64,000 nt of DNA from Pseudodesulfovibrio profundus (GCF_900217235.1 NZ_LT907975.1:2083001-2147000), one strand, 5' to 3'. Counted from the stretch's first letter, positions 29,092 through 39,348 are shown. The notes: generated from the sequence alone by a model not told the origin. Translations and numbers: made by a program.

Positions 29092-32000
29092 AAACATCAA
29101 ATTGATAAGCGCAAGTGCCGGTTCCGGTAAGACGTATTCTCTGACAGAACTATTTGTGAACAACATTGATAAGGGCGTCCGCCCTGAGGGTGTTGTCGCT
29201 ACGACTTTTACCAAGAAGGCCGCTCAAGAAATCGGCAGCCGTTTTCGCTCAAAGCTTTTTGAATTGAATCGGACGGAAGAAGCCCAGCGTGTATTTGGTG
29301 GCTACATTGGCACTGTCAACTCTGTCTGCGGTGCATTGCTCAAAGATTATGCATTTGAAGTCGGGCAATCCCCGACAGTCGAGGTACTTCCTGATGGGGA
29401 GGATGGAGCCGTTTTTCGCGTTGCTGTCTCCCAAATAATTGGTTTGCGAGCTAAAAGGATCGTTCCGCTTGTCCGTTCGTTGGAAATTGAAGGCTGGGAA
29501 GACATCGTCAAAGACATTATCGACAAGGCTAGGTCGAATGCCATTGATCGTAAAATGATGTTGGAAAGTGGCAGATGTTCCTGGGAATCACTCCAGAAGT
29601 TACTACCTGAGCCAATTCCTGAAGCCGAAGGCGAAAAGCTTGATTCCGAAATTGTGCGGGAATTGGAGCGAGCCATTGCTGCTCTTCCGGCAGACGGAGA
29701 TACGACCAAAGGTACTCTGAAGGCAAAAAAAGAACTTCAAGCTATTCGACGTACATTGTATCGTGGTGGCGTGCCTCATTGGTCCACATGGTCTAAGCTC
29801 TCCAAAATTTCTCCGACAAAAAAGAGTGCGCATGAAGTAGAAACGCTCCACGAATTGGCAGGCCAATTCTTAGCGCACCCTCGGTTCCATAAGGAAGTTC
29901 GCCAATTCATCACATTGCTTTTCGATTGTGCCTCCGAAGCGGCAGGTCTGTATCAACAATACAAACGAGTTTTGGGACTTATTGACTTCACCGACCAGGA
30001 AGCTTTGGCCCTGCAAATGGTCGAAGACAAAGCCGTAGCCAGCCAATTGCAGGAACGGTTGGACATGGTGATGGTCGATGAGTTTCAGGATACCAGCCCT
30101 ATCCAGTTGGCGTTGTTTCTCAAGTTATCCAAGCTCGTGAAACAATCGATTTGGGTTGGCGACCAGAAACAGTCAATTTATGGATTCCGAGGGTCGGACC
30201 CGGCTCTGATGGATGCTGTCATCGAAGCTTTGGGCGAACCGGAGACTCTTCCAAACAGTTGGCGTTCACAGCCTGCTCTGGTTGATTTTGCCAGTGAATA
30301 TTTCGCGGCTGCTTTTGGACAGTTCGGGCTTCCAGAAAAGAGGGTGCGCTTGACCTCCAAAGTTACGGCGACCAAGCCGAAGCATCCGCATCTGAAATGC
30401 TGGCGATTTGAGTCGAAAAACAAAACCAACGACACACTCTGTCTTGTCGGTGGTATTCAATCCTTGCTCGACAACGCGTCCGAGTATGTGGTTCTCGATA
30501 AAATCACACGGAAAGAGCGCACACTTAAGGCTGGTGATATCGCGGTCCTCTGCATGACCAATGCGGATTGTCGTGATGTTGCTTCTGTACTGGAAGAGCA
30601 TGGTATCCGTTCGGCCATTCCACGAATCGGACTTATGCTACGCCCTGAGGTCGTTCTTGTCATGGCTGCCTATCGTTGCCTTCTTAGTGCTGAAGATACT
30701 TTAGCCGTGGCTGAGTTGGCCAAAATCTTCGGATTGGAGGATTGGTTCACAGTTGCTTTGGGAAAAGGAATGGGAGCCGTCAAGGATTTGCATCCCATGT
30801 TCGCTCGGCTGGATGATGCGCGACAGGAACTCGCTTCGCTGACACCATCTGAGGTGTTGGACTTGGCTATTGATCTTTCTGAAGCAAACCGTATGGCATT
30901 AGGCTGGGATAATCCGGCTCTCAGGCTGGCAAATCTGGACGCTCTGCGTGGTCACGCTTTGGCATATGAGTCGACCTGTAAGTCTCGTCGATGCGCTTGT
31001 ACACCTGCCGGGCTTGTTCACCACTTCCACCAATTGGAGAAAAATGAGTCAGACGACCAGGCTGTTGGTGTTGGTGACGATGCAGTGCAGGTTTTGACCT
31101 ATCACAAGTCCAAAGGGCTTGAATGGCCTGTTGTCATCTTGACCAGGCTTGATTCCAAGGGGCGTAAGAATCCGTTTGGTTTGAGTATTCAGTCCTCTGA
31201 TGCCCAATTTGACCTCGACAATCCATTGGCTGGACGATGGCTCCGTTACTGGCCCTGGCCTTTTGGTGCACAGAAAAAGATAGCGGACTTCTCTGATGCA
31301 GTTGATGAAAGCGATATCGCCAAGGAAGCATTTGAACAGGAGCGGCGGGAGCGGTTGCGTCTGCTCTACGTCGGCATGACACGAGCCAGAGACTACATGA
31401 TTCTTGCAGCCCGAGAGGAAGGCAAAGGCTCACCAACAGCTTGGCTGGATGGTTATGAAAATGCGGGCGGCAACCAAATCATGTCTTTGCCTGAGATACC
31501 CGGAGTGAGTCAGATAGAAGTGGGCAAGCAATCCTTTCCTATCGAAACCGTGTGCCTCACACCAACCGAGGAAGGGGAACAAGCGGCAATCACTCAAAGC
31601 TATGCCCCAGTGCTTCCCGATAAAACAACACATCATCCTTTGGCACGATTCGTACCAAGTAGCGATACAATAGATGAAGAAAAGGTATCCGTTGAGTTCT
31701 TTGAACTTGGATCGCCTTTGCTTACCAAGACAACGGACTCTCGCGTAGCTCAGGGTGATGCCGTTCATGCTTTCCTAGCTGTGGCAACGCCGGATCAAGA
31801 TGATGCTGTTCTCAAAGCAAGAGGAGAAAGGATTGTCAGTAGCCTGGGCCTTAAAGACCTGAATGCAGACATGCTGTTTGAAATTCATCATCGCTTGCAA
31901 GCCTTCATCACGAAGACAATTGACCCGACAGGCTCTAGCGAAATCCTCACGGAGTGGCCGATTCATCTCAAGCGAGGGCTCCAAAAAGGAAGTGGTTGGA

Positions 32001-32209
32001 TAGACATGCTTTCACGACAGCCGGATGGTGATGTTATTATCGATCACAAGACATCCTTGGGTGACAAAGCTCAGTTGGAGAAAAAAGCAATGGGCTATGC
32101 TGGGCAGCTGGCTACCTATTGCGAGGCTCTTGAAACGGCTACTAGAAAATCAAACCAGGGAATGTGGCTGCATTTTGCGTTGGCTGGATTGATGGTGAAA
32201 ATAAATTGA
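29084..32209 (+). CDS. AddA/UvrD-like helicase-nuclease
   Basis: 1041 aa from ATG 29084, overlapping the AddB-like stop. SF1 helicase motifs in order: ASAGSGKT (I), ATTFTKKAAQEI (Ia), VMVDEFQDTSPIQ (II), WVGDQKQSIYGFRG (III), NSWRS (IV), VLTYHKSKGLEWPVV (V), LLYVGMTRARDYM (VI). The C-terminus has a RecB-type nuclease with VIIDHKTSLGD and GYAGQLATY. So both subunits carry a nuclease, as in AddAB. An intact pair inside a mobile element could serve recombination of the element or defence; which one is open. Confidence 0.88.
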   Translation: MSKNIKLISASAGSGKTYSLTELFVNNIDKGVRPEGVVATTFTKKAAQEIGSRFRSKLFELNRTEEAQRVFGGYIGTVNSVCGALLKDYAFEVGQSPTVEVLPDGEDGAVFRVAVSQIIGLRAKRIVPLVRSLEIEGWEDIVKDIIDKARSNAIDRKMMLESGRCSWESLQKLLPEPIPEAEGEKLDSEIVRELERAIAALPADGDTTKGTLKAKKELQAIRRTLYRGGVPHWSTWSKLSKISPTKKSAHEVETLHELAGQFLAHPRFHKEVRQFITLLFDCASEAAGLYQQYKRVLGLIDFTDQEALALQMVEDKAVASQLQERLDMVMVDEFQDTSPIQLALFLKLSKLVKQSIWVGDQKQSIYGFRGSDPALMDAVIEALGEPETLPNSWRSQPALVDFASEYFAAAFGQFGLPEKRVRLTSKVTATKPKHPHLKCWRFESKNKTNDTLCLVGGIQSLLDNASEYVVLDKITRKERTLKAGDIAVLCMTNADCRDVASVLEEHGIRSAIPRIGLMLRPEVVLVMAAYRCLLSAEDTLAVAELAKIFGLEDWFTVALGKGMGAVKDLHPMFARLDDARQELASLTPSEVLDLAIDLSEANRMALGWDNPALRLANLDALRGHALAYESTCKSRRCACTPAGLVHHFHQLEKNESDDQAVGVGDDAVQVLTYHKSKGLEWPVVILTRLDSKGRKNPFGLSIQSSDAQFDLDNPLAGRWLRYWPWPFGAQKKIADFSDAVDESDIAKEAFEQERRERLRLLYVGMTRARDYMILAAREEGKGSPTAWLDGYENAGGNQIMSLPEIPGVSQIEVGKQSFPIETVCLTPTEEGEQAAITQSYAPVLPDKTTHHPLARFVPSSDTIDEEKVSVEFFELGSPLLTKTTDSRVAQGDAVHAFLAVATPDQDDAVLKARGERIVSSLGLKDLNADMLFEIHHRLQAFITKTIDPTGSSEILTEWPIHLKRGLQKGSGWIDMLSRQPDGDVIIDHKTSLGDKAQLEKKAMGYAGQLATYCEALETATRKSNQGMWLHFALAGLMVKIN

Positions 32210-32351
32210 ATTTGAATTACCCTAAAGATAAACGATTCCATTTAGTTTTTTGGCTGGAGCAGATCTTAACGCGTAGGAATGCGCTTTCCCCCGAAATTCG
32301 GACCACCGGTTAAGGTGGAGTCAGCGTCCTTAAACCGATAAGGAAGGACGC

Positions 32352-32630
32352 ATGACAAAGAGCAGCAAAAGACGGAAACATTCGGACAAGTTTAAGGCCA
32401 AGGTCGCACTTGAGGCGATTCGTGGCGTGAAGACGCTTGCGCAACTGGCTGCGGAGTACAAAGTGCACCCCAATCAGATTTCCACGTGGAAGCGGCAGCT
32501 CCTTGAGAATGTCGATGACATCTTTTCCAGTGGCAAGAAAGCCAAAAGCCAGGAGGAGATAACCGCACCGTTATTTGAGGAGATCGGTCGGCTCAAGATG
32601 GACATCAAGTGGCTTGAAAAAAAGTTGTAA
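32352..32630 (+). CDS. IS3-family transposase OrfA
   Basis: 92 aa, helix-turn-helix type (KAKVALEAIRGVKTLAQLAAEYKVH with HPNQISTWKRQ) and a zipper-like end. The A7 run at the end (GAAAAAAAGTTG) is placed for a -1 shift into OrfB. Confidence 0.9.
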   Translation: MTKSSKRRKHSDKFKAKVALEAIRGVKTLAQLAAEYKVHPNQISTWKRQLLENVDDIFSSGKKAKSQEEITAPLFEEIGRLKMDIKWLEKKL

Positions 32631-32644
32631 GCCTGCCGCTTGAG

Positions 32645-33472
32645 GTGCGCCGCCAGTGGATCAAACCAGATCGGGAGTATTCCATCCGGCGGCAATGCAA
32701 GTTGGCAGGCATTTCCCGTTCGGGATTTTACTACAAGCCTGTAGCCGAATCCGATGAAAATTTGGCCCTGATGCGTCTGATCGACGAGCAGTACCTGCGT
32801 CAGCCTGATTACGGCTCGCCGCGCATGACAGATTGGCTGAGGACACAAGGGCATCAGGTCAACCACAAGCGGGTTGAGCGACTGATGCAGATGATGGGCT
32901 TGCAGGCCATTACTCCAGGGCCGCATACGAGTGTCCCCAACCCGGAGCATCCCGTGTTTCCTTATCTGCTGAAAGGAGTTGCCATTGAACGAAAAAATCA
33001 AGTCTGGAGCGCTGATATCACCTACATCCCCATGCAGCGCGGCTTTCTGTACCTGGTGGCAGTGATAGACTGGTGGAGCCGCTTCGTGCTGGCTTGGGAG
33101 CTATCGAACTCGATGGATAGTTCTTTCTGCGTGGATGCGCTCAACAAGGCTTTGCGCATCTCTACGCCGGAGGTGTTCAACACGGACCAGGGAGCGCAGT
33201 TCACGAGTCGTGAATTTACCGGAGTTCTGCAGAGCAAGGGAATTGCAATCAGCATGGACGGCAAAGGTCGCGCAATCGACAACGTCTTCATTGAGCGGCT
33301 GTGGTGGACGGTGAAATATGAGGATATTTACCCCAGGGCGTACTGTGATGGGATCGAGCTATACCATGGGCTTACGCGCTATTTTCGGTACTACAACGAG
33401 GAGCGCGGTCATTCGTCGTTGGACAAAAGAACTCCCGCTGACGTATACAGGGGCAACTTGAATGTTCATTGA
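32645..33472 (+). CDS. IS3-family transposase OrfB
   Basis: 275 aa with the rve core: D in WSADITY, D in NTDQGAQF, E in DNVFIERLWW. It is in the -1 frame relative to OrfA and open upstream of its first ATG/GTG, as expected for an OrfAB frameshift product. A palindromic stretch (33482-33554) follows the stop. Confidence 0.92.
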   Translation: MRRQWIKPDREYSIRRQCKLAGISRSGFYYKPVAESDENLALMRLIDEQYLRQPDYGSPRMTDWLRTQGHQVNHKRVERLMQMMGLQAITPGPHTSVPNPEHPVFPYLLKGVAIERKNQVWSADITYIPMQRGFLYLVAVIDWWSRFVLAWELSNSMDSSFCVDALNKALRISTPEVFNTDQGAQFTSREFTGVLQSKGIAISMDGKGRAIDNVFIERLWWTVKYEDIYPRAYCDGIELYHGLTRYFRYYNEERGHSSLDKRTPADVYRGNLNVH

Positions 33473-33481
33473 CTTGGCTCG

Positions 33482-33554
33482 TAGCCGTTGCTCCGCTCCG
33501 CCCTCGGCCCTTCGGGCCGCCCCTACGGGGACGGGCTACGCTCCACAACGGCTA
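33482..33554. repeat. Nested inverted repeats at the 3' end of the IS at 32280
   Basis: TAGCCGTTG (33482-33490) pairs with CAACGGCTA (33546-33554); inside it lie CGGCCC-TTC-GGGCCG and CCCC-TA-CGGGG hairpins. Likely a folded RNA or terminator at the end of the transposase gene. Confidence 0.6.
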
Positions 33555-33771
33555 TGGCGACCCGCCTCCTCGGAGGCACAAACTCGGACGCCGGGCTCCA
33601 CCTTAAAAAGACCGATCAGTGGTCCAAAGGATGGGGGGAGGCGCAGAAAGCGTGAATGGCACATAAAAGATTATTCTATTTTAACAATTGCGAAACTTGC
33701 TGTAGCATTTATGTAAAGAGTTATGTTTAGGGGGGACAAGTTTATCCCATCTCTAAGAAGGATATGGAAAT

Positions 33772-36700
33772 ATGATTTCTGAATACATTGAGGGACTAAG
33801 TAAAAAATACAACTCTGGAATTTCTAGAGAGCATGCTTATAGGTCCGATTTAGAAAAATTAATCGCAAATCTTGCTGATGTTACAGTTATCAATGAGCCT
33901 GCAAATGTAACGGATTGTGGCAATCCAGACTATGTTTTAATTAAAAATAAAACCCCTGTTGGGTACATTGAAGCTAAAGACATTGGTAAAAATTTAAATT
34001 CAAACCAATATAAAGAGCAGTTTGATAGATATAAAAAGGCTCTCGATAATTTAATAATCACTGACTACATTACCTTTCAGTTTTATAGACAAGGATTCTT
34101 AACGTCCGAAATAGAAATCGCCCATATTGTCGAAGGCCGGATTGTCCCTAAAAAAGATAATTTTGAAGAATTCAAATCTTTAATACGAGATTTTAGTGCA
34201 TTTGTTGGACAGACGATTAGTTCTCCAAAGACACTTGCTAAACTCATGGCGGGGAAAGCAAGACTTTTTGAACATATTTTAGACAATGCTTTGTCGTCTG
34301 ATGACGAAAGCCAAGATAATACTGAGCTGAAGCAACAATATGCTGCATTCAAAGAGGTTCTTCTGCACAGCCTCACTCCTAAAGAGTTTGCCGATATTTA
34401 TGCTCAAACTTTGGCTTACGGCCTTTTTGCAGCACGGTTAAATGACAAAACACTAGATGATTTTAGCCGATTTGAAGCAGCGGATCTAATACCCAAAACC
34501 AACCCGTTTTTGAGAAAACTTTTCCAATATATAGCCACATACGACATCGATAGTCGTATTGAACGCCCTTTAGATAACCTTGCAGATGTTTTTCGAGCTA
34601 CAGATATAGACGCTCTTTTGAAAAAGTTTGGCACTAAGAGAAATAGAAAAGATCCCATTATTCATTTTTACGAAACGTTTCTATCTGAATATAGTCCAAA
34701 TTTGAGAAAAGCCAGAGGGGTTTGGTATACACCAGAAGCTGTTGTGGATTTTATTGTAAGAGCTACCGATGACATCCTCAAGTCAGATTTTGGATTAAAG
34801 GGTGGGATATCTGACACAGCTAAAACTGAAATAAAGGTGAAAGACAATAGACAAAAAAAATATGTCACTAAAGAAGTTCACAAAGTTCAAGTGCTCGATC
34901 CCGCAGCTGGAACTGGTACTTTTCTTGCCCAGGTCGTAAAGCATATATTTGACAATCAATTTGTAAATATGAAAGGGGCTTGGAGTCAGTATGTTGAACA
35001 GGATTTGATACCTAGGGTCAATGGTTTTGAAATTTTGATGGCTTCATATGCAATGGCGCATTTGAAACTTGACTTATTGTTACGAGAAACGGGCTACAAG
35101 CCAATCAATGAACAAAGATTCAAGGTATACCTGACGAATACCCTTGAAGAGTATCAACCATATGCGGGGTCACTACTTGCTCTTGCTGGATGGCTTAGTC
35201 ATGAGTCGCAAGAGGCTGATGGAATTAAGCGGGACTGCCCTGTTATGTGCATTTTGGGTAATCCACCCTATAAAGGAGAGAGCGAAAATAAAGGTAGCAA
35301 CTATGAGTGGATCGAGAGGTTAATGCTTGACTATAAAAAAGAACCAGGGAGCCGGTCTCGTCTAAAAGAGAAAAATTCTAAATGGATAAACGATGATCAC
35401 GTCAAATTCATACGCTATAGTCAAAGCCTTGTGCAAAAAAATGGAGAAGGGATTCTTGCATTTATTAATCCTCACGGTTTTTTAGACAACCCAACATTTC
35501 GAGGTATGCGATGGAGTTTACTCAAATCTTTTGAGAAGATATATATTATTGATTTACACGGGAACTCTAATAAAAAAGAAAAAGCTCCAGATGGATCTCC
35601 CGATAAAAATATTTTTGACATTAAGCAAGGTGTTTCAATTAATATTTTTGTTCGATCGAAGAGCAAAAAAGCAAATACACTGGCGCAAGTGCACCATGTT
35701 GACGTGTATGGAGATAGGAAGAAGAAGTATGATTTTTTATGGAAAAATTCATTGAAGGACATCTCTTTCTCTTCAATTAAAAATGTTGGGCCAGAATATT
35801 ATTTTGTGCCTCGTGATTATGAACTAAAGAAAAAGTATGACAAAGGTTTTTCTGTTGCAGATTTGTTCCATGTTAATGGGAATGGAATCATCACCAAACG
35901 CGATAAGCTATGTGTTCAATTCACAGAATCAAAGGCTTATGATGCTGCATATGATATCTGCAACATGGATAAGGATGGTTTTTATCTTAAATATGGTCTT
36001 CCAAAAGATGTCCGCGATTGGAAGTATGATTGGGCTCGTAAAGACATTATGGATAGTGGGTGTAACAAAAAAAATGTTAGGAGAATCAATTATAGACCTT
36101 ATGACTCCCGTTATATTTATTACACAGGAAGAGCTCGTGGGTTTGTTGGGTGGCCCGTGTATGAGATAATGTCTAATTACATAGACAAAAAAAACATAGG
36201 CCTACTTGTTAGTAAGTCAACCAAAGACGCTCAATTTAACCATGTTTTTGTTACAGATAGTGTTTCTGAAGCTATCTTTCTGTCGAGCACAACAGGATCA
36301 AATGCAATGAATTTACCATTGTATATATATAAGAAAAATTCCAATGGCGAGAACTGTCGTGTTTCAAATCTGAATTTAGATATTTTAGATATTTTTTCAA
36401 GTAAAGTTAAAATGACGTTCGATGAAGAAGGTGGGGATTTGGTTAATTCATTTGGCCCATCGGATGTGTTTGATTATGTATATGCATACCTACACTCTTC
36501 AGCGTATAGAAAAAGGTTTAACGAGTTCCTCAAGTCAGGCTATCCTAGGGTGCCATATCCAAGTTCTATTACTGCATTTTCTGAATTACAAAGCATCGGC
36601 AAAATGCTTAGAGAGGTGCATTTGTTGAACTTTGAAACCAACAACAATTCCTCTTTATGCGGTTTTCCTGTTAGTGGGGACAACACTATAAGAACTAAAA

Positions 36701-36963
36701 TTTGTGCCAAGGATTTTGAAATTACTAGCCGGGACGATTTACTTGGGCGTGTGTGGATTAACGAGGATCAATACTTCGATGGTATACCCTTGCAGGTATG
36801 GGAATATCGCCTAGGCGGCTATCACCCTGTACAAAAATGGCTGAAATCAAGAAAAGGGATGTCACTTTCTTTTGATGACATCATTCATTTCAAAAAAATA
36901 AATGAATCAATTACTAAGAGTATTGAATTAACTAATTTAGTTGACCAGTTCCTATGCAAATAA
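33772..36963 (+). CDS. Combined DNA methyltransferase with PD-(D/E)XK-like N-terminus (type IIG/ISP-like)
   Basis: 1063 aa; GAAGGA precedes the ATG. The N-terminus has a nuclease-like D53-x13-E67-x-K69 (NPDYVL ... IEAKD). SAM motif I is DPAAGTGTF near residue 375 and the amino-methyltransferase motif is NPPY at 497. The last ~400 residues probably form the target-recognition domain. This is the layout of single-chain restriction-modification enzymes; the helicase domain of full ISP enzymes is missing. The gene is strikingly AT-rich compared with all neighbours, so it was acquired separately. Confidence 0.82.
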   Translation: MISEYIEGLSKKYNSGISREHAYRSDLEKLIANLADVTVINEPANVTDCGNPDYVLIKNKTPVGYIEAKDIGKNLNSNQYKEQFDRYKKALDNLIITDYITFQFYRQGFLTSEIEIAHIVEGRIVPKKDNFEEFKSLIRDFSAFVGQTISSPKTLAKLMAGKARLFEHILDNALSSDDESQDNTELKQQYAAFKEVLLHSLTPKEFADIYAQTLAYGLFAARLNDKTLDDFSRFEAADLIPKTNPFLRKLFQYIATYDIDSRIERPLDNLADVFRATDIDALLKKFGTKRNRKDPIIHFYETFLSEYSPNLRKARGVWYTPEAVVDFIVRATDDILKSDFGLKGGISDTAKTEIKVKDNRQKKYVTKEVHKVQVLDPAAGTGTFLAQVVKHIFDNQFVNMKGAWSQYVEQDLIPRVNGFEILMASYAMAHLKLDLLLRETGYKPINEQRFKVYLTNTLEEYQPYAGSLLALAGWLSHESQEADGIKRDCPVMCILGNPPYKGESENKGSNYEWIERLMLDYKKEPGSRSRLKEKNSKWINDDHVKFIRYSQSLVQKNGEGILAFINPHGFLDNPTFRGMRWSLLKSFEKIYIIDLHGNSNKKEKAPDGSPDKNIFDIKQGVSINIFVRSKSKKANTLAQVHHVDVYGDRKKKYDFLWKNSLKDISFSSIKNVGPEYYFVPRDYELKKKYDKGFSVADLFHVNGNGIITKRDKLCVQFTESKAYDAAYDICNMDKDGFYLKYGLPKDVRDWKYDWARKDIMDSGCNKKNVRRINYRPYDSRYIYYTGRARGFVGWPVYEIMSNYIDKKNIGLLVSKSTKDAQFNHVFVTDSVSEAIFLSSTTGSNAMNLPLYIYKKNSNGENCRVSNLNLDILDIFSSKVKMTFDEEGGDLVNSFGPSDVFDYVYAYLHSSAYRKRFNEFLKSGYPRVPYPSSITAFSELQSIGKMLREVHLLNFETNNNSSLCGFPVSGDNTIRTKICAKDFEITSRDDLLGRVWINEDQYFDGIPLQVWEYRLGGYHPVQKWLKSRKGMSLSFDDIIHFKKINESITKSIELTNLVDQFLCK

Positions 36964-37133
36964 CAAAGGCAAGGAGCCCTGCAATTCTTTCGGGAAATGA
37001 TATTGAGAGTGCCAATTCAGGTCACGAAATGCTTGCACTACAAGCTTACTCGTTCGAGGAGCCAGAAACTTATAAGAGCACTTTACAGGATGGCAGGGCC
37101 CGAAAAGTCCCCGCTGTGGAAGCTACCAATTGA
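36954..37133 (+). CDS. Small hypothetical ORF overlapping the methyltransferase stop
   Basis: 59 aa (MQITKARSPAILSGND...), starting 10 bases before the methyltransferase stop. No ribosome site of its own, so it would depend on coupling. No similarity recognised. It may be a real coupled partner or the stump of a longer gene. Confidence 0.35.
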   Translation: MQITKARSPAILSGNDIESANSGHEMLALQAYSFEEPETYKSTLQDGRARKVPAVEATN

Positions 37134-37207
37134 ATAATCATGTTCCTAAAGAGTATTGTTCAAGACACATTTTTTGAAATATTTACCATAAACAGGGAAA
37201 TTGTATA

Positions 37208-37480
37208 ATGATTAGTGTTTCAATGGCATGGTCAAGCGGGTTTAAGGTGTACTCCTCTACTACTGCGGAGGATTTAGAGGATCTAAAGAAAAAACTTATC
37301 GATTCAGGACATTCAACTGTAAGCCTAATTAGAGTAAGCCCCTGGGATGATAGTTGGTCCTATGTTAAGTCGGATATCCCAGTCGGCGAGCTTTCAGAGG
37401 CCGATATTACTTGGTTGGATAAATGTACAGACTCCCTTTATAGCGACAGCCGGTATCTTAAATGTAAGTTGGTAGACTAA
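37208..37480 (+). CDS. Hypothetical protein
   Basis: 90 aa, no recognised domain, many tryptophans and aspartates (SPWDDSW, ADITWLDK). A weak AGGGA precedes the ATG. Convergent with the broken WYL gene. AT-rich like the methyltransferase gene, so possibly its cargo partner. Confidence 0.45.
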   Translation: MISVSMAWSSGFKVYSSTTAEDLEDLKKKLIDSGHSTVSLIRVSPWDDSWSYVKSDIPVGELSEADITWLDKCTDSLYSDSRYLKCKLVD

Positions 37481-37524
37481 CCTATTGTGTTGCCTTCGAT
37501 CAGGAGAACCTCATGCTCTCTGAG

Positions 37525-38118
37525 CTAGCTGTTATATGTCTTTGTCATCGAGATTAATTCGGCCTCCACAGCCTGCCGAAGCGAAGCCGGTTCAACAACT
37601 TCGGCATTCGCACCAAATCCCAGTACCCAAGACAGCACCTCAGTCTCACTCTGCGCCGTAACTTCAAGCTCACATTGGCCATCGGCCAAATCTGTTATCG
37701 CCTGATCTGAACTCCACTGCCGCTCCTTGATATACGTTCCGGCTTCAGGGGAAAAACGTACTTTTACTCGGAACGGTTCGCATTCCGGGAAGCCGAAGTA
37801 GTGTGGCTTCTCATCATCAATGATTGAATGCTTTTTCCTAATTGGCTCAGCGGCAGTGAAGCGATGAATGGGGAGATGCATTTCGTGAATTGGCTCTGCT
37901 TCTTTCGAGCGGATATCCACTTTCCAGCCAGTAGCATACAATGCTTCACGGTATGATTTGATTTTAAGAGGAGCGAAATAATGGAGCTTTTCTTCTTTTC
38001 GCCCCAGCCTCTTGTATTTGATCTCGCACACGTCTTTGGCTGCGATAGCATTAAGCAGAGTGGTGAGGATTTGCTCCTGTGGCGTGTAGTCGATGCTGCC
38101 TTTTAGAATGACGTCAGC
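37525..38118 (-). pseudogene. 3' part of WYL-domain regulator broken by an IS
   Basis: Carries the WYL domain (CEIKYKRLGRKEEKLHYFAPLKI, ALYATGWKVDIR, IHRFTAAEPI) and the WCX-like C-terminal extension (ITDLADGQCELEVTAQ, VLSWVLGFGANAEVVEP). The frame continues upstream to the IS edge at 38119. With the IS and one AGC duplication removed it joins in frame to the HTH part at 39412-39861 to give 346 aa. Confidence 0.85.
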
Positions 38119-38179
38119 AGAAGTGGGTTCACTTCCTTGGACCAGTCAGCGGCGAATTTAAGGTGGACAGTTTCATAGG

Positions 38180-39061
38180 CTACGCCGCCTTGTGGGGCCA
38201 AGCCAGAGGGGGTACCCCCTCTGGCTTGGGGCCTTCCTGATATATCTCCATCGGCTTTCTGCCGTCAAACGCCTTGTGTGGGCGGCGGTTGTTGTAGAAA
38301 TCGATCCACCAGGCCAGGGCCTGCCGCAACTCGCTTCCCGTTTCCAATTCCCGCAGATACACGCATTCGTATTTCAGTGATCGCCACAGGCGTTCGATCA
38401 TGACGTTGTCCATCCAGCGGCCGCGGCCGTCCATGGAGATGCGGGCTCCGGCTTCCCGGAGCGTCCGTGTGAACTCGTAGCTCGTAAACTGCGAGCCTTG
38501 GTCCGTGTTGAAGATTTCGGGCACGCCGTAGCGGTTCAGGGCCTCCTCCAGGGCGGACACGCAGAAGTCCGCTTCCATGGTGTTCGACAGCCGCCAGGAG
38601 AGCACCGCGCGGCTGTGCCAGTCCATGATCGCCACGAGGTACAGGAAGCCCCGCTTCATCGGGATGTACGTGATGTCGGCGCACCACACCTGGTTCGGCC
38701 TCGTGATCGCCTTGCCGCGCAGCAGATACGGATACGTCTTGTGCTGCGGATGAGGCTGGCTGGTTCGCGGCTTCTGATAGACCGCCATCAACCCCATCTT
38801 GCGCATGAGCCGCCGGACGCGATTGCGCCCGAGTTGATGGCCCTCATCGCGCAGGATGTTGCGCATCTGCCGGGAGCCGAAGAACGGCAACTCCAGGAAC
38901 AACTCGTCGATGCGCTTCATGAGCGCCAAGTTGGACGCGGACTCGCCGATCGGCTGGTAATAGTACGTTGAGCGGTGCAGCTTGAGGATTTCGCACTGCC
39001 GTCGAACACTGAGCATCGGATGCCCCTTGTCGACGATGTCTCGCCTTCGCTCGCAGCTCAT
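38180..39061 (-). CDS. IS3-family transposase OrfB (copy A)
   Basis: 293 aa. HTH_21-like N-terminus, rve core with D in WCADITY, D in NTDQGSQF, E in [14 protein letters not shown]. Overlaps OrfA by 4 bases (ATGA). The C-terminal codons lie in a perfect 32-bp palindrome. Nearly identical in layout to copy B, with many substitutions. Confidence 0.94.
   Translation of the reverse strand: MSCERRRDIVDKGHPMLSVRRQCEILKLHRSTYYYQPIGESASNLALMKRIDELFLELPFFGSRQMRNILRDEGHQLGRNRVRRLMRKMGLMAVYQKPRTSQPHPQHKTYPYLLRGKAITRPNQVWCADITYIPMKRGFLYLVAIMDWHSRAVLSWRLSNTMEADFCVSALEEALNRYGVPEIFNTDQGSQFTSYEFTRTLREAGARISMDGRGRWMDNVMIERLWRSLKYECVYLRELETGSELRQALAWWIDFYNNRRPHKAFDGRKPMEIYQEGPKPEGVPPLAWPHKAA
38198..38229. repeat. 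Perfect 32-bp palindrome inside IS copy A
   Basis: Centred on GGGGGTACCCCC within the last codons of orfB. The same position in copy B has a 40-bp perfect palindrome with different arm bases. Confidence 0.85.
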
Positions 39062-39348
39062 ATCTTTGCGAAGGCTTGTTGCAAAAAATCCTTCTCCACC
39101 GTGAGCTGGCCGATCTTGGCGTGAAGCTCTTTTATCCGGGCCTCATCGCTTTGTTGGGTCTTTTGGGCCTTGCCCGCAAAGCCAGCTACGATCTGCTCCT
39201 TGGCCTGCTTCTTCCACTGGGAAACCTGGTTGGGATGCACGCCGTACCTGCTGGCGAGCTCGGACAGGGTGTGTTCGCCGGACAAGGCATCCAACGCGAC
39301 ACGGGTCTTGAATTCGGCGGTAAAGTTCCTTCTTTTCCTGGACATCAA
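39058..39348 (-). CDS. IS3-family transposase OrfA (copy A)
   Basis: 96 aa: helix-turn-helix (LSELASRYGVHPNQVSQWKK) and a C-terminal coiled segment (ELHAKIGQLTVEKDFLQQAF). Two ATGs in tandem at the start; either may be used. Precedes and overlaps OrfB. Confidence 0.92.
   Translation of the reverse strand: MMSRKRRNFTAEFKTRVALDALSGEHTLSELASRYGVHPNQVSQWKKQAKEQIVAGFAGKAQKTQQSDEARIKELHAKIGQLTVEKDFLQQAFAKI

Larger units (their letters stand above)
32280..33645 (+). mobile_element. IS3-family insertion sequence, 1366 bp
   Basis: Ends are imperfect inverted repeats starting TGCGC(C/T)(T/C)(T/C)CCCCC, with GGACCAC and TTAAGGTGGAG further in. A 3-bp duplication GAA flanks it (32277-32279 and 33646-33648). 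It lies between the AddA-like gene and the methyltransferase gene and breaks no obvious frame. Confidence 0.88.
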
